DNA from: Pseudomonadota bacterium
Lineage (GTDB): Bacteria; Myxococcota_A; Polyangia; Haliangiales; Haliangiaceae
Assembly (NCBI GenBank): GCA_023428295.1
Contig: JAEYYV010000371.1
Location: 1 to 41,495 of the forward strand
Reading direction: 5' to 3'
Length of the DNA: 41,495 bases
Shown here: positions 16,055 through 24,952 of the stretch, piece after piece
Layout of the letters: each line of letters opens with the position of its first letter
Numbering within the stretch: the stretch's first letter is position 1
Position numbers and translations under genes: made by a program
Notes under the pieces: model-generated
What the model was told of the DNA's origin: nothing
Databases searched by the model: none
What the model saw: only the letters and a program-made list of their open reading frames with translations

Positions 16055-17398
16055 CTATTTCCCGTGCTTCTTGAGGAAGTCGAGGACCTCGTCGTACTGA
16101 CCGCCCTCGTTCGCGTAGCGCGCGTAGTTGCGCGCGGTGGTGAGCCACTCGAGCGTCGTCGAGCGGATCTCGGTGAGCGCCGAGACGAGGTGACCCTGAT
16201 CGATCGGCACCTCCGTTCCCGACGCGAGCGATGCAGCGATCGCGCGATCGGCCGCGGTATCGACGAGGTTCTCGAGGTCCGCGCCCGAGAACCCCGACGT
16301 GCGCTGCGCGAGACCGTCGTGATCGATGTTGTTCGCGACCGGCCGGCCACTCAGCAGGATCATCAGGATGCCCGCACGCGCGGTGCGATCCGGTGGTGGG
16401 ACGAACAACACGCGATCGAAGCGCCCCGGCCGGCGAAACGCGGGATCGATCGCCCACGGCACGTTGCTCGCCGCGAGGATGAGGACGCCCGAGTTGTTCT
16501 TGACGAAGCCATCCATCTCCGAGAGGAACAGGCTCACGAGCTTCGACGACGTCTGCTCGCGCGTGTGCTGTCGCTTGCCCGCGAGCGCCTCGAGCTCGTC
16601 GAAGAACATCACCGCGGGTGTCGACGCGCGCGCCTTCTCGAACAGCGCGTGCAGCTTTCGCTCGCTCTCGCCGATGTACATGTCGAGGACGTCGTCGATC
16701 GCGATGTTCAGGAACGTCGCCTTGCACTGCCCGGCGGTCGCGCGCGCGAGCAGCGTCTTGCCGCAGCCCGGCGGTCCGTACATCAGGATGCCGCCACCCG
16801 CCTTCTTCTTGAACTTGGCAAACAGCGCCGGCTTCTGGAACGGAAGGATGATGCGCTTCTCGATCTGCTGCTTGATGTCCTCGAGGCCGCCCACATCGGC
16901 GAACGTGACCTCCGGCTGCTCGGGGTGGAGCAAGCGATCGACCTCGCTCGAGTCGGTGTCGTCGTTGGCGATCACGCGCAGCTTGAAGCCATCGCTGCTG
17001 CCGTCATGTGTGGTGACCTTCGCCGTGATCGCCGCGCGCAGGTCGCGATCCTCGAGCGTCGGATTGCCCCGCACGGCGGCGTCGTATGCAGCGAGCGCGT
17101 TCGATTGATCACCCGCCGCGTGCAGCACGCGCGCCTTTGCGAGCTGCAGATCCGGATCGGGCTCGCCGCTCGTCACGTACGGCAACGCGCGCTGCGGCAC
17201 ACCGGCGCGCAGCAGCAGCGTGGCCACGAACGCGCGGTCCTTGGCCAGCAACGCCTCGGGCGGGAGGCCGTCACAGTACTCGGCCGCGCGCGCATCACCG
17301 CGCTCGGCCAGTGCGCGCACGACTGCCACGCGAAGAGACACGTTCTGCGGTGTTGCCGCGAGCGCGTCGAGCAAGGAGCGCAAGGTCGCTTCGTCCAT
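16055..17398 (-). CDS. Cdc48/FtsH-type AAA+ ATPase with N-terminal TPR-like region
   Basis: 447 residues from ATG at 17398; the open frame upstream overlaps the divergent gene's promoter and start and is rejected. Residues 1-125 are helical and TPR/HEAT-like. The AAA module shows Walker A 'GPPGCGKTL' (208-216), Walker B 'VMFFDELE' (263-270), sensor-1 Asn312 in 'ILAASNVPW' and the 'RRPGRFDR' Arg-finger box (322-329). A C-terminal lid follows ('TSGFSGADLENLVDTAADRA'). There is no protease domain, so it is probably an unfoldase or remodelling enzyme. First gene of a three-gene operon with two membrane proteins, which are likely its substrates or anchors. Confidence 0.9.
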   Translation of the reverse strand: MDEATLRSLLDALAATPQNVSLRVAVVRALAERGDARAAEYCDGLPPEALLAKDRAFVATLLLRAGVPQRALPYVTSGEPDPDLQLAKARVLHAAGDQSNALAAYDAAVRGNPTLEDRDLRAAITAKVTTHDGSSDGFKLRVIANDDTDSSEVDRLLHPEQPEVTFADVGGLEDIKQQIEKRIILPFQKPALFAKFKKKAGGGILMYGPPGCGKTLLARATAGQCKATFLNIAIDDVLDMYIGESERKLHALFEKARASTPAVMFFDELEALAGKRQHTREQTSSKLVSLFLSEMDGFVKNNSGVLILAASNVPWAIDPAFRRPGRFDRVLFVPPPDRTARAGILMILLSGRPVANNIDHDGLAQRTSGFSGADLENLVDTAADRAIAASLASGTEVPIDQGHLVSALTEIRSTTLEWLTTARNYARYANEGGQYDEVLDFLKKHGK

Positions 17399-17636
17399 CC
17401 CGCGAACGAGTCTATCGCTGATCTCGCTGGCCAGTCCGTTGGCCGGTGGGAAAGGTCGAGTGGCCACCGCGGTCGATGCGATTCGCCCGATCGATTGCGC
17501 GCGCACGTGATCGAGTCGCGCACGTTCGCGAGGTTCCGTTGCCTCGGGTTCCTCGTCGGTGTCGACCCGAGACAGCACAGTGTCTACTGCGGTGAACGAC
17601 ACGCGAGTGGCATCGTCGCTGCACATCGAACGAGAC

Positions 17637-17975
17637 ATGAGCAGCAACAACGACGCGTTCGAGACCATCTCCTCCGACTCCGATCTCCTCCGCGTTGCGG
17701 GCGGCGGCAGCTTGAGCGCTGCGCGTTCGCGCGCTCGCGAGCTCGGACTCACGATCACGTCGACGACCGGTGGCCGTCACACGCCGGGCTCGTACCACTA
17801 TCGCGGGCGCGCGATCGATGTCTCGGGCTCGCGCTCCGCGATGAGCCAGTTCTACACCGAGATGGCGCGCACCAACCCGACCGAGCTGTTCTACGACCCG
17901 CGCGGCGGCATCAAGAACGGTCGCAACATCGGTGCGATCGGTGGCCACGGCAATCACGTCCACGTCGCGTACTGA
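17637..17975 (+). CDS. M15-type peptidase with double-glycine leader
   Basis: 112 residues from ATG at 17637. The first 24 residues look like a bacteriocin-type leader: acidic/hydrophobic 'FETISSDSDLLRVAGG' ending in Gly22-Gly23, the cleavage signature of C39-peptidase ABC exporters. The rest is a minimal M15/VanY-like zinc peptidase: 'SYHYRGRAID' gives ligands H54 and D61 (SxHxxGxAxD), and 'NHVHVAY' gives H109. Similar compact domains occur in actinophage tape-measure proteins. Predicted substrate is peptidoglycan stem peptide. It is followed after 15 bases by a TerB-like gene. No exporter is encoded in the window. An earlier in-frame start (17559) would add a less leader-like N-terminus. 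Confidence 0.8.
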   Translation: MSSNNDAFETISSDSDLLRVAGGGSLSAARSRARELGLTITSTTGGRHTPGSYHYRGRAIDVSGSRSAMSQFYTEMARTNPTELFYDPRGGIKNGRNIGAIGGHGNHVHVAY

Positions 17976-17990
17976 GCTATCGTTCGCGGC

Positions 17991-18452
17991 GTGAATATCG
18001 ACGCGAGTCAGTACCAGAAGATCGTCGAAGCCGCGTTCGGCGGGGCCGACGCCCATGCATTGTCGGCAGGTGACGCCGAGCTCATCATCGCGATCGCGCA
18101 GCTCGCGATCGCGGCAGATCGGTTCGACGATCCCGACGAGCAGAGCTTCTTCGACCAGGTCGCCGCGCTCGTCTATCGCCACGCGAACGTCGAGACAACG
18201 GCGCCGACGCTTCCCGCGATCCCCGACGAGGATCAACGCATCGACCACCTGCGCTCGCACGCGGCGCAGCTCGCTGGCAAGCCGTCCGCGTCGCTGGCCT
18301 TCGCGCTCGCGTACGCGCTCGTCATCTCCGACATGGACGTCGCTCCCGCAGAGGGCGCGCTCCTCGACACGCTGCGCGAGGCGCTCGGCCTCGACGAGGA
18401 CCGCGCCAACGATCTCAGCTCCGCTGTTGGAATGGCCGTTACACCCGAATAG
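17991..18452 (+). CDS. TerB-like protein
   Basis: 153 residues from GTG at 17991. All-helical, with the acidic repeat typical of the TerB family: 'IIAIAQLAIAADRFDDPDEQSFF' in the first half and 'ALAYALVISDMDVAPAEGALL' in the second. TerB domains bind divalent metal at the membrane in tellurite/stress modules; no TerC, TerD or TerZ gene lies nearby. It probably acts with its neighbours, the M15 peptidase 15 bases upstream and the OmpA-like lipoprotein downstream. Confidence 0.78.
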   Translation: MNIDASQYQKIVEAAFGGADAHALSAGDAELIIAIAQLAIAADRFDDPDEQSFFDQVAALVYRHANVETTAPTLPAIPDEDQRIDHLRSHAAQLAGKPSASLAFALAYALVISDMDVAPAEGALLDTLREALGLDEDRANDLSSAVGMAVTPE

Positions 18453-18470
18453 CGCGGATATCCCCGCGTT
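18453..18470 (+). terminator. Short hairpin after TerB-like gene
   Basis: CGCGG (18453-18457) and CCGCG (18464-18468) flank a six-base loop and are followed by TT. It starts directly after the TAG. The stem is only five pairs, so it is at most a weak or attenuating terminator. Confidence 0.25.
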
Positions 18471-18519
18471 ATCCGAGGCGATGGATCGATTCGCCGGATG
18501 CTGCGTTAGAGTGGCTTCG

Positions 18520-19014
18520 ATGTCGCGCTCGCTGCTCCTCGTCGCGCTGGTGGCGTGCCACGCAGCGCCGCGCCCGCAGCAGCCTCTCTCGCAGCGCACC
18601 GAGGCGCCGCCGTCCGCGGTGACCCATCACGTCGAGGTCGAGGCACCCGCGTGGGTGCCGCAGGTCCGGCGCGGCCGCACGGTCGTGACCTCGACCTCGA
18701 TCTCGATCCTCGACGACCTGCGGTTCAAGCCGCAGTCGGCGATCATCGAGAAGGAGACGCTGCCGATCCTCGACGCCTTCGCGCAGACGATGCTCGGCAA
18801 CCCGAGCCTCCAGCTCGTAGCGATCCGCGTGTTCGCCGAAGATGTCGCGCCGCCGTGGCAGCGCATCGTCGCGAACCTGCGCGCGCGCACCGTGGTGGAC
18901 TATGTCGTCGCGCGAGGTGTGCCACGCACGCGCTTGCGCCCCGAGGGTGCGCCGCTTCCGCCGCCCGGCGTGAAGGCGCGCATGGTGTTCGAGATCGTCA
19001 CGCGCGGGCCCTGA
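18520..19014 (+). CDS. OmpA-like lipoprotein
   Basis: 164 residues from ATG at 18520. Lipobox 'LVAC' with Cys13. After a Pro-rich linker, the C-terminal 100 residues follow the OmpA/MotB peptidoglycan-binding domain: 'LRFKPQSAIIEKETLPILDA' (beta1/alpha1), a 'QLVAIRVFAED' strand, then 'ANLRARTVVDYVVARGVPRTRL' (the RAxxVxxYLxxxGV signature), and a closing strand. Expected to tether an envelope complex to the cell wall. The canonical NxxLSxxR loop is degenerate. It is followed after 14 bases by the large TPR gene. Confidence 0.82.
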   Translation: MSRSLLLVALVACHAAPRPQQPLSQRTEAPPSAVTHHVEVEAPAWVPQVRRGRTVVTSTSISILDDLRFKPQSAIIEKETLPILDAFAQTMLGNPSLQLVAIRVFAEDVAPPWQRIVANLRARTVVDYVVARGVPRTRLRPEGAPLPPPGVKARMVFEIVTRGP

Positions 19015-19028
19015 TAAGCTCGACGCCG

Positions 19029-22000
19029 ATGGCGGACGAAGACCGGACGAGGCGCTGGCAGAAGAGCGAGCGCTTCGCGCCGATGTCCGACATCATCAGC
19101 CTGCTGCGCAGCGCGATCACGGCCGTGCGCAAGGCGCCGACGGATCTCGAGGCGCGGCGACAACTCCGTGCGATCGCCACCGAGCAAGGCATGGTGGATC
19201 AGGTCAGCGTACTCGTGCTCGACGAAGCGCGCGCGCATGCGGAGCGCCCGGAGGTAGCCCAGGCGTTCTGGGAGGAGCTCGCGGATCTTTACGAGAACCT
19301 CGATCAGCCGCTCGAAGTGATCGCCGCGATGGAGCAGGTGTGCTCGATCGCGACCTCCGATGTCGACCACCTCGATCGCTTGGCGTGGCTGTATCGCAAA
19401 GCGGGTGCGTGGCAGAGAGCAGCCGAGACGTTCGAGCGCGTCGGTCTCATCGCACGCGACGATCGCGCACGTGCCGCGATGCGTGCCGCCGGCAAGCTGT
19501 ACCGCGACAACGGTCGCCTCGACCGCAGCGTCGCCGTGTACCGCGCGATCGTCGAGCATCGGCCCACGGATGTCGAAGCGTGGCGCGCCCTCGACGATCT
19601 GCTCGCGGAGCAGCAGCGCTGGACCGAGCTGGCCGAGGTGCGCGGACAGCGAGCAGCGCGGGCGGCGAGCGGCGTCGAGAAAGCAGCGCTGCTGCGCGCG
19701 CAGGCGAGAGCGCTCGAGCAAGCGGGCGATCTGCATGGCGCCGCGCAGGTCGTGAAGTCCGCGGCCACGCACGCCCCCGACAACGTGAGCGGCCTCGTCG
19801 ATTACGCCGATGTTCTCGCGCGGAGCGGCCAGAGCGGCGAAGCTGCCGGCATTCTGCGTACGCGCGTCTCCGATGCGATCGCGCGCGGTGCCTCTCCTGA
19901 CGACGTCGCGGCGCTGCGCTTGCGGCTCGCCGGCATCCTCGAGGATCGCGATCCAGACGCGGCGCGCGCCGTGCTCGACGAGCTGCTCGACGACGCGCCG
20001 GAGTACCTTCCAGCGCTCGAGCGCGTGACCGCGCTTGCCGCCACCGATCCCGATCCACGCGTGCACGCCGCCGCGCTGCTCCGCTATGCGGCCGCGCTCC
20101 CCGACGACGCGGATCGCTCCGCCTACGTGGTCGCGGCGGGCCGTCGCTACCTCGCGGCCGGGGACTACAAGGGCGCCGCTCGTGCGTTCGAGCAAGCGAT
20201 CGAGCTGTCCCCGGACGACGATCATGTGCGCCGCGAGCTCGACGACGCGCGCACGTCTGCGATGGTCGAGAAGGCCACCGCGGACGCGCGAGCCGGAGAC
20301 ACCGCCACCGCCGAGCGCAGGCTGCGCCAGATCCTCGGGAGCAATCGCCATCACATCGAGGCCAACCTCGCGCTCGTCGAGATCCTCGTGGGATCCCGTC
20401 GCCTCGACGCGGCCGCCGAGCACCTGCGCGACACGCTGGCCGATGCGCCCGACGACACGCCCGAGGATCAGCTCGCGCGCCTCGTGTTGCGCCTCGCGCA
20501 GGTGATGCGACAGCTCGGCGACGACGACGACGCGCATCAGCTGCTGCACGACGCGCAGCGACTCGATCGACGATCCTTGGTGATCGCGCTCGCTCTCGGC
20601 GAGAGCTGCTTCGCGCGCAAGCTGTGGCGTCAAGCTGCCCTGCACCTCGGCGCTGCTGCCGAGCATCCCGACGCTGCGCGCCAGGCACGCGAGGTCGCGC
20701 TCGGCCTCGTCAGAGCTGCGCAGGCCGAGATCCGCGCGCTGCGTCCGCAGAATGCACCGAAGCACTACCACGCCGCCGTGCGCATCGATCCCGCGTGCGC
20801 ACCCGCATGGCACGCGCTCGCCGAAGCTGCGATCGAGCGCGGCGATCTCGCGACGGCCGCGGATCACCTCGAGCGCGAAGCGTTGGCGACGAGCGTCCCC
20901 AAGGATCGCTTGCGCCTCTTCGACGCGCTCGGTGACATGGCGCTCGACGTCCTCGGCGATCCCGAGCGTGCGGAGCGCTGCTGGCAGCAGGTCGCGGAGA
21001 TCGCCACGCCGCCCGTCCTCGAGAAGCTCCTCGCTGTCCAGCGCACGCACGGCGCATCGCCGCAGCTCGCCGAGACCTGTGTCCGCCTCGCGGCGCTGTC
21101 CGGCGCACCGAAGACGCTGCTCGAAGAGGCGACGACCGCGTTTGTCACGAGCGGCCTCGCTCCGCGCGCCATGGAGATCGCCGAGGACCTGATGGTTCGC
21201 TATCCGCGCGATGCCTCCGCTGTCGCTGCGGCGAGCACTGCCGCCCTCGCCGCCGGCGATGCCAAGCGTGCCGCGCTGTGGCTCGTGACCGCGCTGTCCG
21301 CCACCGAGCACGCCGCCACACGGGCCGAGCTCTGGCGCCGCCTCGGCGACGCGCAGCGCGATCTCGACGACGACGCTGCCGCGGTCACCTCGTACGAGCG
21401 CGCCGTCGCGAGCGACCCCGCGTGCGACGGCGCGATGTCCGCGCGGCGCGCCCTCGTCGAGCTCGCCTCCACCACGGGTAAAGAGCAGCACAGCTCGCTG
21501 ATCGCACTTGTCGAAGCCGCGCAGGATCCGTTCGACGTCCTCGCGTGGGCACGCACCCTCGCTCGCTCCGACGAGCGCGAGGACGCGCGCGCCGCCTTCG
21601 AGCTCGCTCGCGCGATCGGCGCACGCCTGACCCCCGACGACGAGAAGTTCCTCGCGGCTCACCCCGCGCGCGTGATGGCGTCCGACGAGGGCTACGCCTC
21701 GGCGCTCGGTGCCAGCGATCGCAAAGCGCTCGTCGACGACGACGCCGACGGCGTGCTCGGCGACATCTTCACGATGCTCGGCGAAGCGCTGCCCCTGCTC
21801 TGCCCCAACGCGAACAACGCGCTCGTCGAGAACAACTTCCTCGAGGCCACGCGGCTCTCGCCGACCAGTGGCGCGGCGACCGCCGTGATGTACCCGCAGA
21901 TCGCGAAGGTCCTCGGCGGCCCGCCGACGATGCTGTACGCGACGCCCGAGGCACGGCGCGATCTGACGCTGGTGTTCTCGTCACCACCGGTCGTCATCGT

Positions 22001-22505
22001 CGGCCCGCGCCTCGCGAGCCGCCGCGCCGGGTCGCGTGCGGACATCGTGATCTCCGATGATAGCGAGCTGCGCTACGAGCTCGGCCGCATCGTCGAGCTC
22101 TCGCGCCCCTCGCGCATCTTCGCGGGTGGACAGGACGCCGACTCGTTCGCGCTGCTTGTCGCGGCGCTTCGCCACGCGTTCGGCCCGCCCGAGCCCGGCG
22201 CGCCGCGGGACATCGTCACATTCGCGGAGCGCCTGCGCCCCAGGATTCCCGTCGCGCTGCGCTCGCGTCTCTCGGAGCGGCTCGCCACGGCGTCACCCGC
22301 GGACGTCGATCCGTACGCGTATCGCGCTGCGTGCGAGCGTGCTGCCGATCGGGCGGGCATGATCGTGTGCGGAGACATCGCGACCGCCGTCTCTCGCGCG
22401 GGCGGCGCCACGAGCGGCGCGCACCTCGTCAAGCTCGCCGCGAGTCAGCGCTATCTCGGTGTGCGCAAGCGATTGCGGCGCAGCGACGACGCGACGGCCC
22501 GCTGA
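19029..22505 (+). CDS. Large TPR protein, 1158 aa
   Basis: 1158 residues from ATG at 19029; the much longer open frame upstream is a shadow of the OmpA-like gene. About 25 TPR-like helical pairs fill residues 40-850, with typical pairs such as 'GAARAFEQAIELSPDDDHVR' and 'AAVTSYERAVASDPACDGAM'. The last 200 residues are a distinct domain without TPR character ('LPLLCPNANNALVENNFLEA', 'VMYPQIAKVLGGPP'), which I recall at the ends of other large myxobacterial TPR proteins. No signal peptide; likely a cytoplasmic scaffold. Convergent with the 22507 gene, one base between the stops. Confidence 0.88.
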   Translation: MADEDRTRRWQKSERFAPMSDIISLLRSAITAVRKAPTDLEARRQLRAIATEQGMVDQVSVLVLDEARAHAERPEVAQAFWEELADLYENLDQPLEVIAAMEQVCSIATSDVDHLDRLAWLYRKAGAWQRAAETFERVGLIARDDRARAAMRAAGKLYRDNGRLDRSVAVYRAIVEHRPTDVEAWRALDDLLAEQQRWTELAEVRGQRAARAASGVEKAALLRAQARALEQAGDLHGAAQVVKSAATHAPDNVSGLVDYADVLARSGQSGEAAGILRTRVSDAIARGASPDDVAALRLRLAGILEDRDPDAARAVLDELLDDAPEYLPALERVTALAATDPDPRVHAAALLRYAAALPDDADRSAYVVAAGRRYLAAGDYKGAARAFEQAIELSPDDDHVRRELDDARTSAMVEKATADARAGDTATAERRLRQILGSNRHHIEANLALVEILVGSRRLDAAAEHLRDTLADAPDDTPEDQLARLVLRLAQVMRQLGDDDDAHQLLHDAQRLDRRSLVIALALGESCFARKLWRQAALHLGAAAEHPDAARQAREVALGLVRAAQAEIRALRPQNAPKHYHAAVRIDPACAPAWHALAEAAIERGDLATAADHLEREALATSVPKDRLRLFDALGDMALDVLGDPERAERCWQQVAEIATPPVLEKLLAVQRTHGASPQLAETCVRLAALSGAPKTLLEEATTAFVTSGLAPRAMEIAEDLMVRYPRDASAVAAASTAALAAGDAKRAALWLVTALSATEHAATRAELWRRLGDAQRDLDDDAAAVTSYERAVASDPACDGAMSARRALVELASTTGKEQHSSLIALVEAAQDPFDVLAWARTLARSDEREDARAAFELARAIGARLTPDDEKFLAAHPARVMASDEGYASALGASDRKALVDDDADGVLGDIFTMLGEALPLLCPNANNALVENNFLEATRLSPTSGAATAVMYPQIAKVLGGPPTMLYATPEARRDLTLVFSSPPVVIVGPRLASRRAGSRADIVISDDSELRYELGRIVELSRPSRIFAGGQDADSFALLVAALRHAFGPPEPGAPRDIVTFAERLRPRIPVALRSRLSERLATASPADVDPYAYRAACERAADRAGMIVCGDIATAVSRAGGATSGAHLVKLAASQRYLGVRKRLRRSDDATAR

Positions 22506-22506
22506 C

Positions 22507-23205
22507 TCAGATACCGACGCCGCAGAGCTCGCTCGGGATGCAGGCCTCGGTGTAGCAGCCGTTGCGAACACCGGGGAACGTTCCGCTCGGGCACTGCGGT
22601 GGAGTGCGATCACACGTCGCTTGCTCGCAGTCACCCGGGTCCTCGCCCTCGGGGGCGCACAGCGCGAACGGTCGACGCGTCTCGGCGCAGTCCTCGTTGG
22701 GTCCACACCCGGCCGTGGAGTGATAGGCGGTGCACTCGTTCGAGCGCGAGCAGTCCCACGCGTCAGCGGTCCAGCAGTCGATCGACGAGTCTTGCTGCGT
22801 GTCGGTTGGAAAGCAGCCCATGAAGTTCGTGAAGCAGTCCAGCGTACCGAACGAGCACTCCGCATCGAGCACCACGCGGCACGCTGGATCGGCCGCGCAT
22901 TGACTCTGGTTGTACGTCTCGCAGATATGCCCGCAGTAGCCGTACGAGGGAATCGGTGGCGTCGGCAGCAGCGCCGCAGCGGACGCGACCTCGGGACACG
23001 GACCGCACTCGGGATTGCAATACCCGCCGTAGTTGTCACAGGTCAGATCACTTGGATCGCGCAGCGGCGCCGGCGCGATCTCCTGGATCCCATCCTCTCG
23101 CGCCGCGAAGACGTCGCAGCGGTTGGTGTCGTCGTCGTCACCGAACCACAGCGTGCACGCACCGAGAGGCATCAGAACCGCGACGAGAGAGACAACGCGA
23201 AGCAT
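22507..23205 (-). CDS. Cys-rich lipoprotein
   Basis: 232 residues from ATG at 23205, with AGGGG eight bases upstream; a TTG at 23226 is the alternative. Signal peptide and lipobox 'PLGAC' (Cys17). The mature protein contains more than 25 Cys residues in spaced pairs, e.g. 'YCNPECGPCPE', 'CGHICETYNQSQCAADPACR' and 'CEQATCDRTPPQCPSG', implying a disulfide-knotted extracellular protein. No known domain recognised. Confidence 0.82.
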   Translation of the reverse strand: MLRVVSLVAVLMPLGACTLWFGDDDDTNRCDVFAAREDGIQEIAPAPLRDPSDLTCDNYGGYCNPECGPCPEVASAAALLPTPPIPSYGYCGHICETYNQSQCAADPACRVVLDAECSFGTLDCFTNFMGCFPTDTQQDSSIDCWTADAWDCSRSNECTAYHSTAGCGPNEDCAETRRPFALCAPEGEDPGDCEQATCDRTPPQCPSGTFPGVRNGCYTEACIPSELCGVGI

Positions 23206-23218
23206 ATGCAGGGCCCCT

Positions 23219-23250
23219 AAACGCAAACGACGCGCCAGCCGGGCGCGTCG
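23219..23250 (-). terminator. Intrinsic terminator downstream of the 23303-24952 gene
   Basis: On the minus strand a perfect nine-pair stem CGACGCGCC/GGCGCGTCG (23242-23250 with 23228-23236) closes a five-base loop and is followed by TTTGCGTTT. It lies about 50 bases past the stop of the Ig/beta-rich lipoprotein gene and just before the next gene's ribosome binding site. This is the clearest intrinsic-type terminator in the window. Confidence 0.7.
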
Positions 23251-23302
23251 CGATCACGGGTAGTTGCCCCGCAGACCTCTCAGATTTTCGTCGCGTCGCG
23301 AG

Positions 23303-24952
23303 CTACTGGACGGGGATGTCCGCGACGAGGAAGCCCGCGTTGCCCTGGACGGATGGCGCGCCGAGCGTGACGCCGCCGATGGACGGCATCGTGATTCCCG
23401 CGAGCGCCGCGTCGGCTTGGCCACCGACGAGGCCCCACGCGCCGTTGATGATGCCTTCGAACTGCTCGCTGGTCATCGGGCGGTCGACGACGTCGAGGTT
23501 CTGCGTGATGACCTGCGCGTAGAGCGTCGGCTGACCGACCGTGAGCGTGACGGCGCCGGTCTGCGTCGGGCTCGCTTCGAGCGACGTCTTCACCGACAGG
23601 GCGATCTGCTGGATCTCCGTACCGCTCGTGTCACGCACGCTGATCATGAGGTCGCCGATCGCGAGGCCGAGCGCCGCGCCATCGCCGAACACGGTCGGCG
23701 GCAGGGACGCCGAGATCTGCAGCGACGCCGCGTCGTCGTCGAGGAGCGCCGAGAGAACCGCGAGCGGACCATCGAGGCTCACGCTCTGATCGATCGCACC
23801 GGCGGCCCACAGTCCGCTGAACAGCTGGTTGATCGTGTCGTTCGCGATCGCCGCGCCGATGCCCGTCGTCGGCATGAGCGCCGCCGTCATCGGCGAGGGC
23901 GACGAGATGTACATGCCGCCTTCACCGCCCGTGACCTTCACCTTCGTGTCGAGCGCGACGAACAGGCCGTCCGCCGAGAGGTCGACGATCTTCGGCGACG
24001 TCGTCAGCGAGACTCCGTGACCGAGCACGTCGGCCGCGAACGGCTTCGCGAGCAAGCCCGACAGTTGCTCGTTCGCGAGCTCCGGCACCTTGTCCTTGAT
24101 CGCGTTCGTCAGCGCCTTCTCGACCGCCTTGCGCGCCTCACCCTTGATGAGGCTCTCGATCGCGCCCGGCACGCCGCCGATGTCGATCGAGAATCCCTCG
24201 AGCGTCACCGTCGCTGCGGGCAGTGTCGTATTGATCGCGCCAGCCTTCACCGCGACCGCGAGGTCACCATTGATCTTCGCCTTCGTCGCCTTGACCTTGA
24301 TGCTCGTCGAGCCGCTGATGCACACCGCGCGGAAGTCCGCGTCCAGATCGACCACCACGTTCGCGAGCTCCACGTTCGTCGCGAGCTTGCCCGCGCTCGT
24401 CACGAGCTTCACGTCCACGCTCGCGATGTTGATCTTGTCCACATCGATCACCGCGCTGTTGCAGCCGCTCGAGGAGTAGACCGGGTTCATCCCGCGACCG
24501 ATCTGCGTCCAGTTCATGCCCTCGGCCATCGTGCCGAGCGCCGTACCAAGCTTGCCGAAGGTCTGCGCGCCCACGCGTGCACCGAGCGGCGAGACCTGCG
24601 TGCCATCGCTCGTGCCGAGCGTTCCCGCCATCACCGCGCGCACGTCGCGCGTCTCGTTGTTCGCCTTGTCGATCGCGAAGCTCTCGATGATCGAGATGCC
24701 CTCGGTCACCGTCACGGTTGTCTGGAACGAGCCATCCGCCGCGGGGATGATGTCCTGACCGTTGATGCGGGCGATCACGCCGGGGCTGTCGTCATGGACG
24801 AAGCCGGTGACCTGCACGTCCATCCCGGACGCGAACGTTCCGCGTGCCGGGCTCGTGATCTCGATCGTGGGAGGCGTCTCGTCCACGCCCGAGCTGGCGC
24901 TACAAGCTACGAGGCTCGAAAGACACGACGCGACTGCGATGGCCCTCATCAT
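23303..24952 (-). CDS. Lipoprotein with Ig-like domain and BPI/TULIP-like repeats
   Basis: 549 residues from ATG at 24952 (a second ATG follows directly). Lipobox 'SLVAC' with Cys17. Residues 27-105 look like a bacterial Ig-like/glucodextranase-type domain: 'PPTIEITSPARGTFASG' and 'DGSFQTTVTVTEGISIIESFAIDKANNE'. The rest is long amphipathic beta-strands and helices rich in Val/Ala/Thr ('VVVDLDADFRAVCISGSTSI', 'LINGDLAVAVKAG'-type strands), reminiscent of BPI/TULIP lipid-binding folds; that assignment is only by feel. Likely an outer-membrane or surface lipoprotein. Terminated by the hairpin at 23219-23250. Confidence 0.8.
   Translation of the reverse strand: MMRAIAVASCLSSLVACSASSGVDETPPTIEITSPARGTFASGMDVQVTGFVHDDSPGVIARINGQDIIPAADGSFQTTVTVTEGISIIESFAIDKANNETRDVRAVMAGTLGTSDGTQVSPLGARVGAQTFGKLGTALGTMAEGMNWTQIGRGMNPVYSSSGCNSAVIDVDKINIASVDVKLVTSAGKLATNVELANVVVDLDADFRAVCISGSTSIKVKATKAKINGDLAVAVKAGAINTTLPAATVTLEGFSIDIGGVPGAIESLIKGEARKAVEKALTNAIKDKVPELANEQLSGLLAKPFAADVLGHGVSLTTSPKIVDLSADGLFVALDTKVKVTGGEGGMYISSPSPMTAALMPTTGIGAAIANDTINQLFSGLWAAGAIDQSVSLDGPLAVLSALLDDDAASLQISASLPPTVFGDGAALGLAIGDLMISVRDTSGTEIQQIALSVKTSLEASPTQTGAVTLTVGQPTLYAQVITQNLDVVDRPMTSEQFEGIINGAWGLVGGQADAALAGITMPSIGGVTLGAPSVQGNAGFLVADIPVQ

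Noticed and set aside
17570..17585. Small inverted repeat AGACA-GCACAG-TGTCT upstream of the M15 peptidase
   Set aside because: Five-base arms are expected by chance in this much sequence; no second copy seen.
15446..18073. 875-codon plus-strand open frame
   Set aside because: It runs antisense to the AAA/four-TM/TPR operon, whose products have clear motifs.
18900..21662. 920-codon minus-strand open frame
   Set aside because: Antisense to the TPR gene with no recognisable motif of its own.
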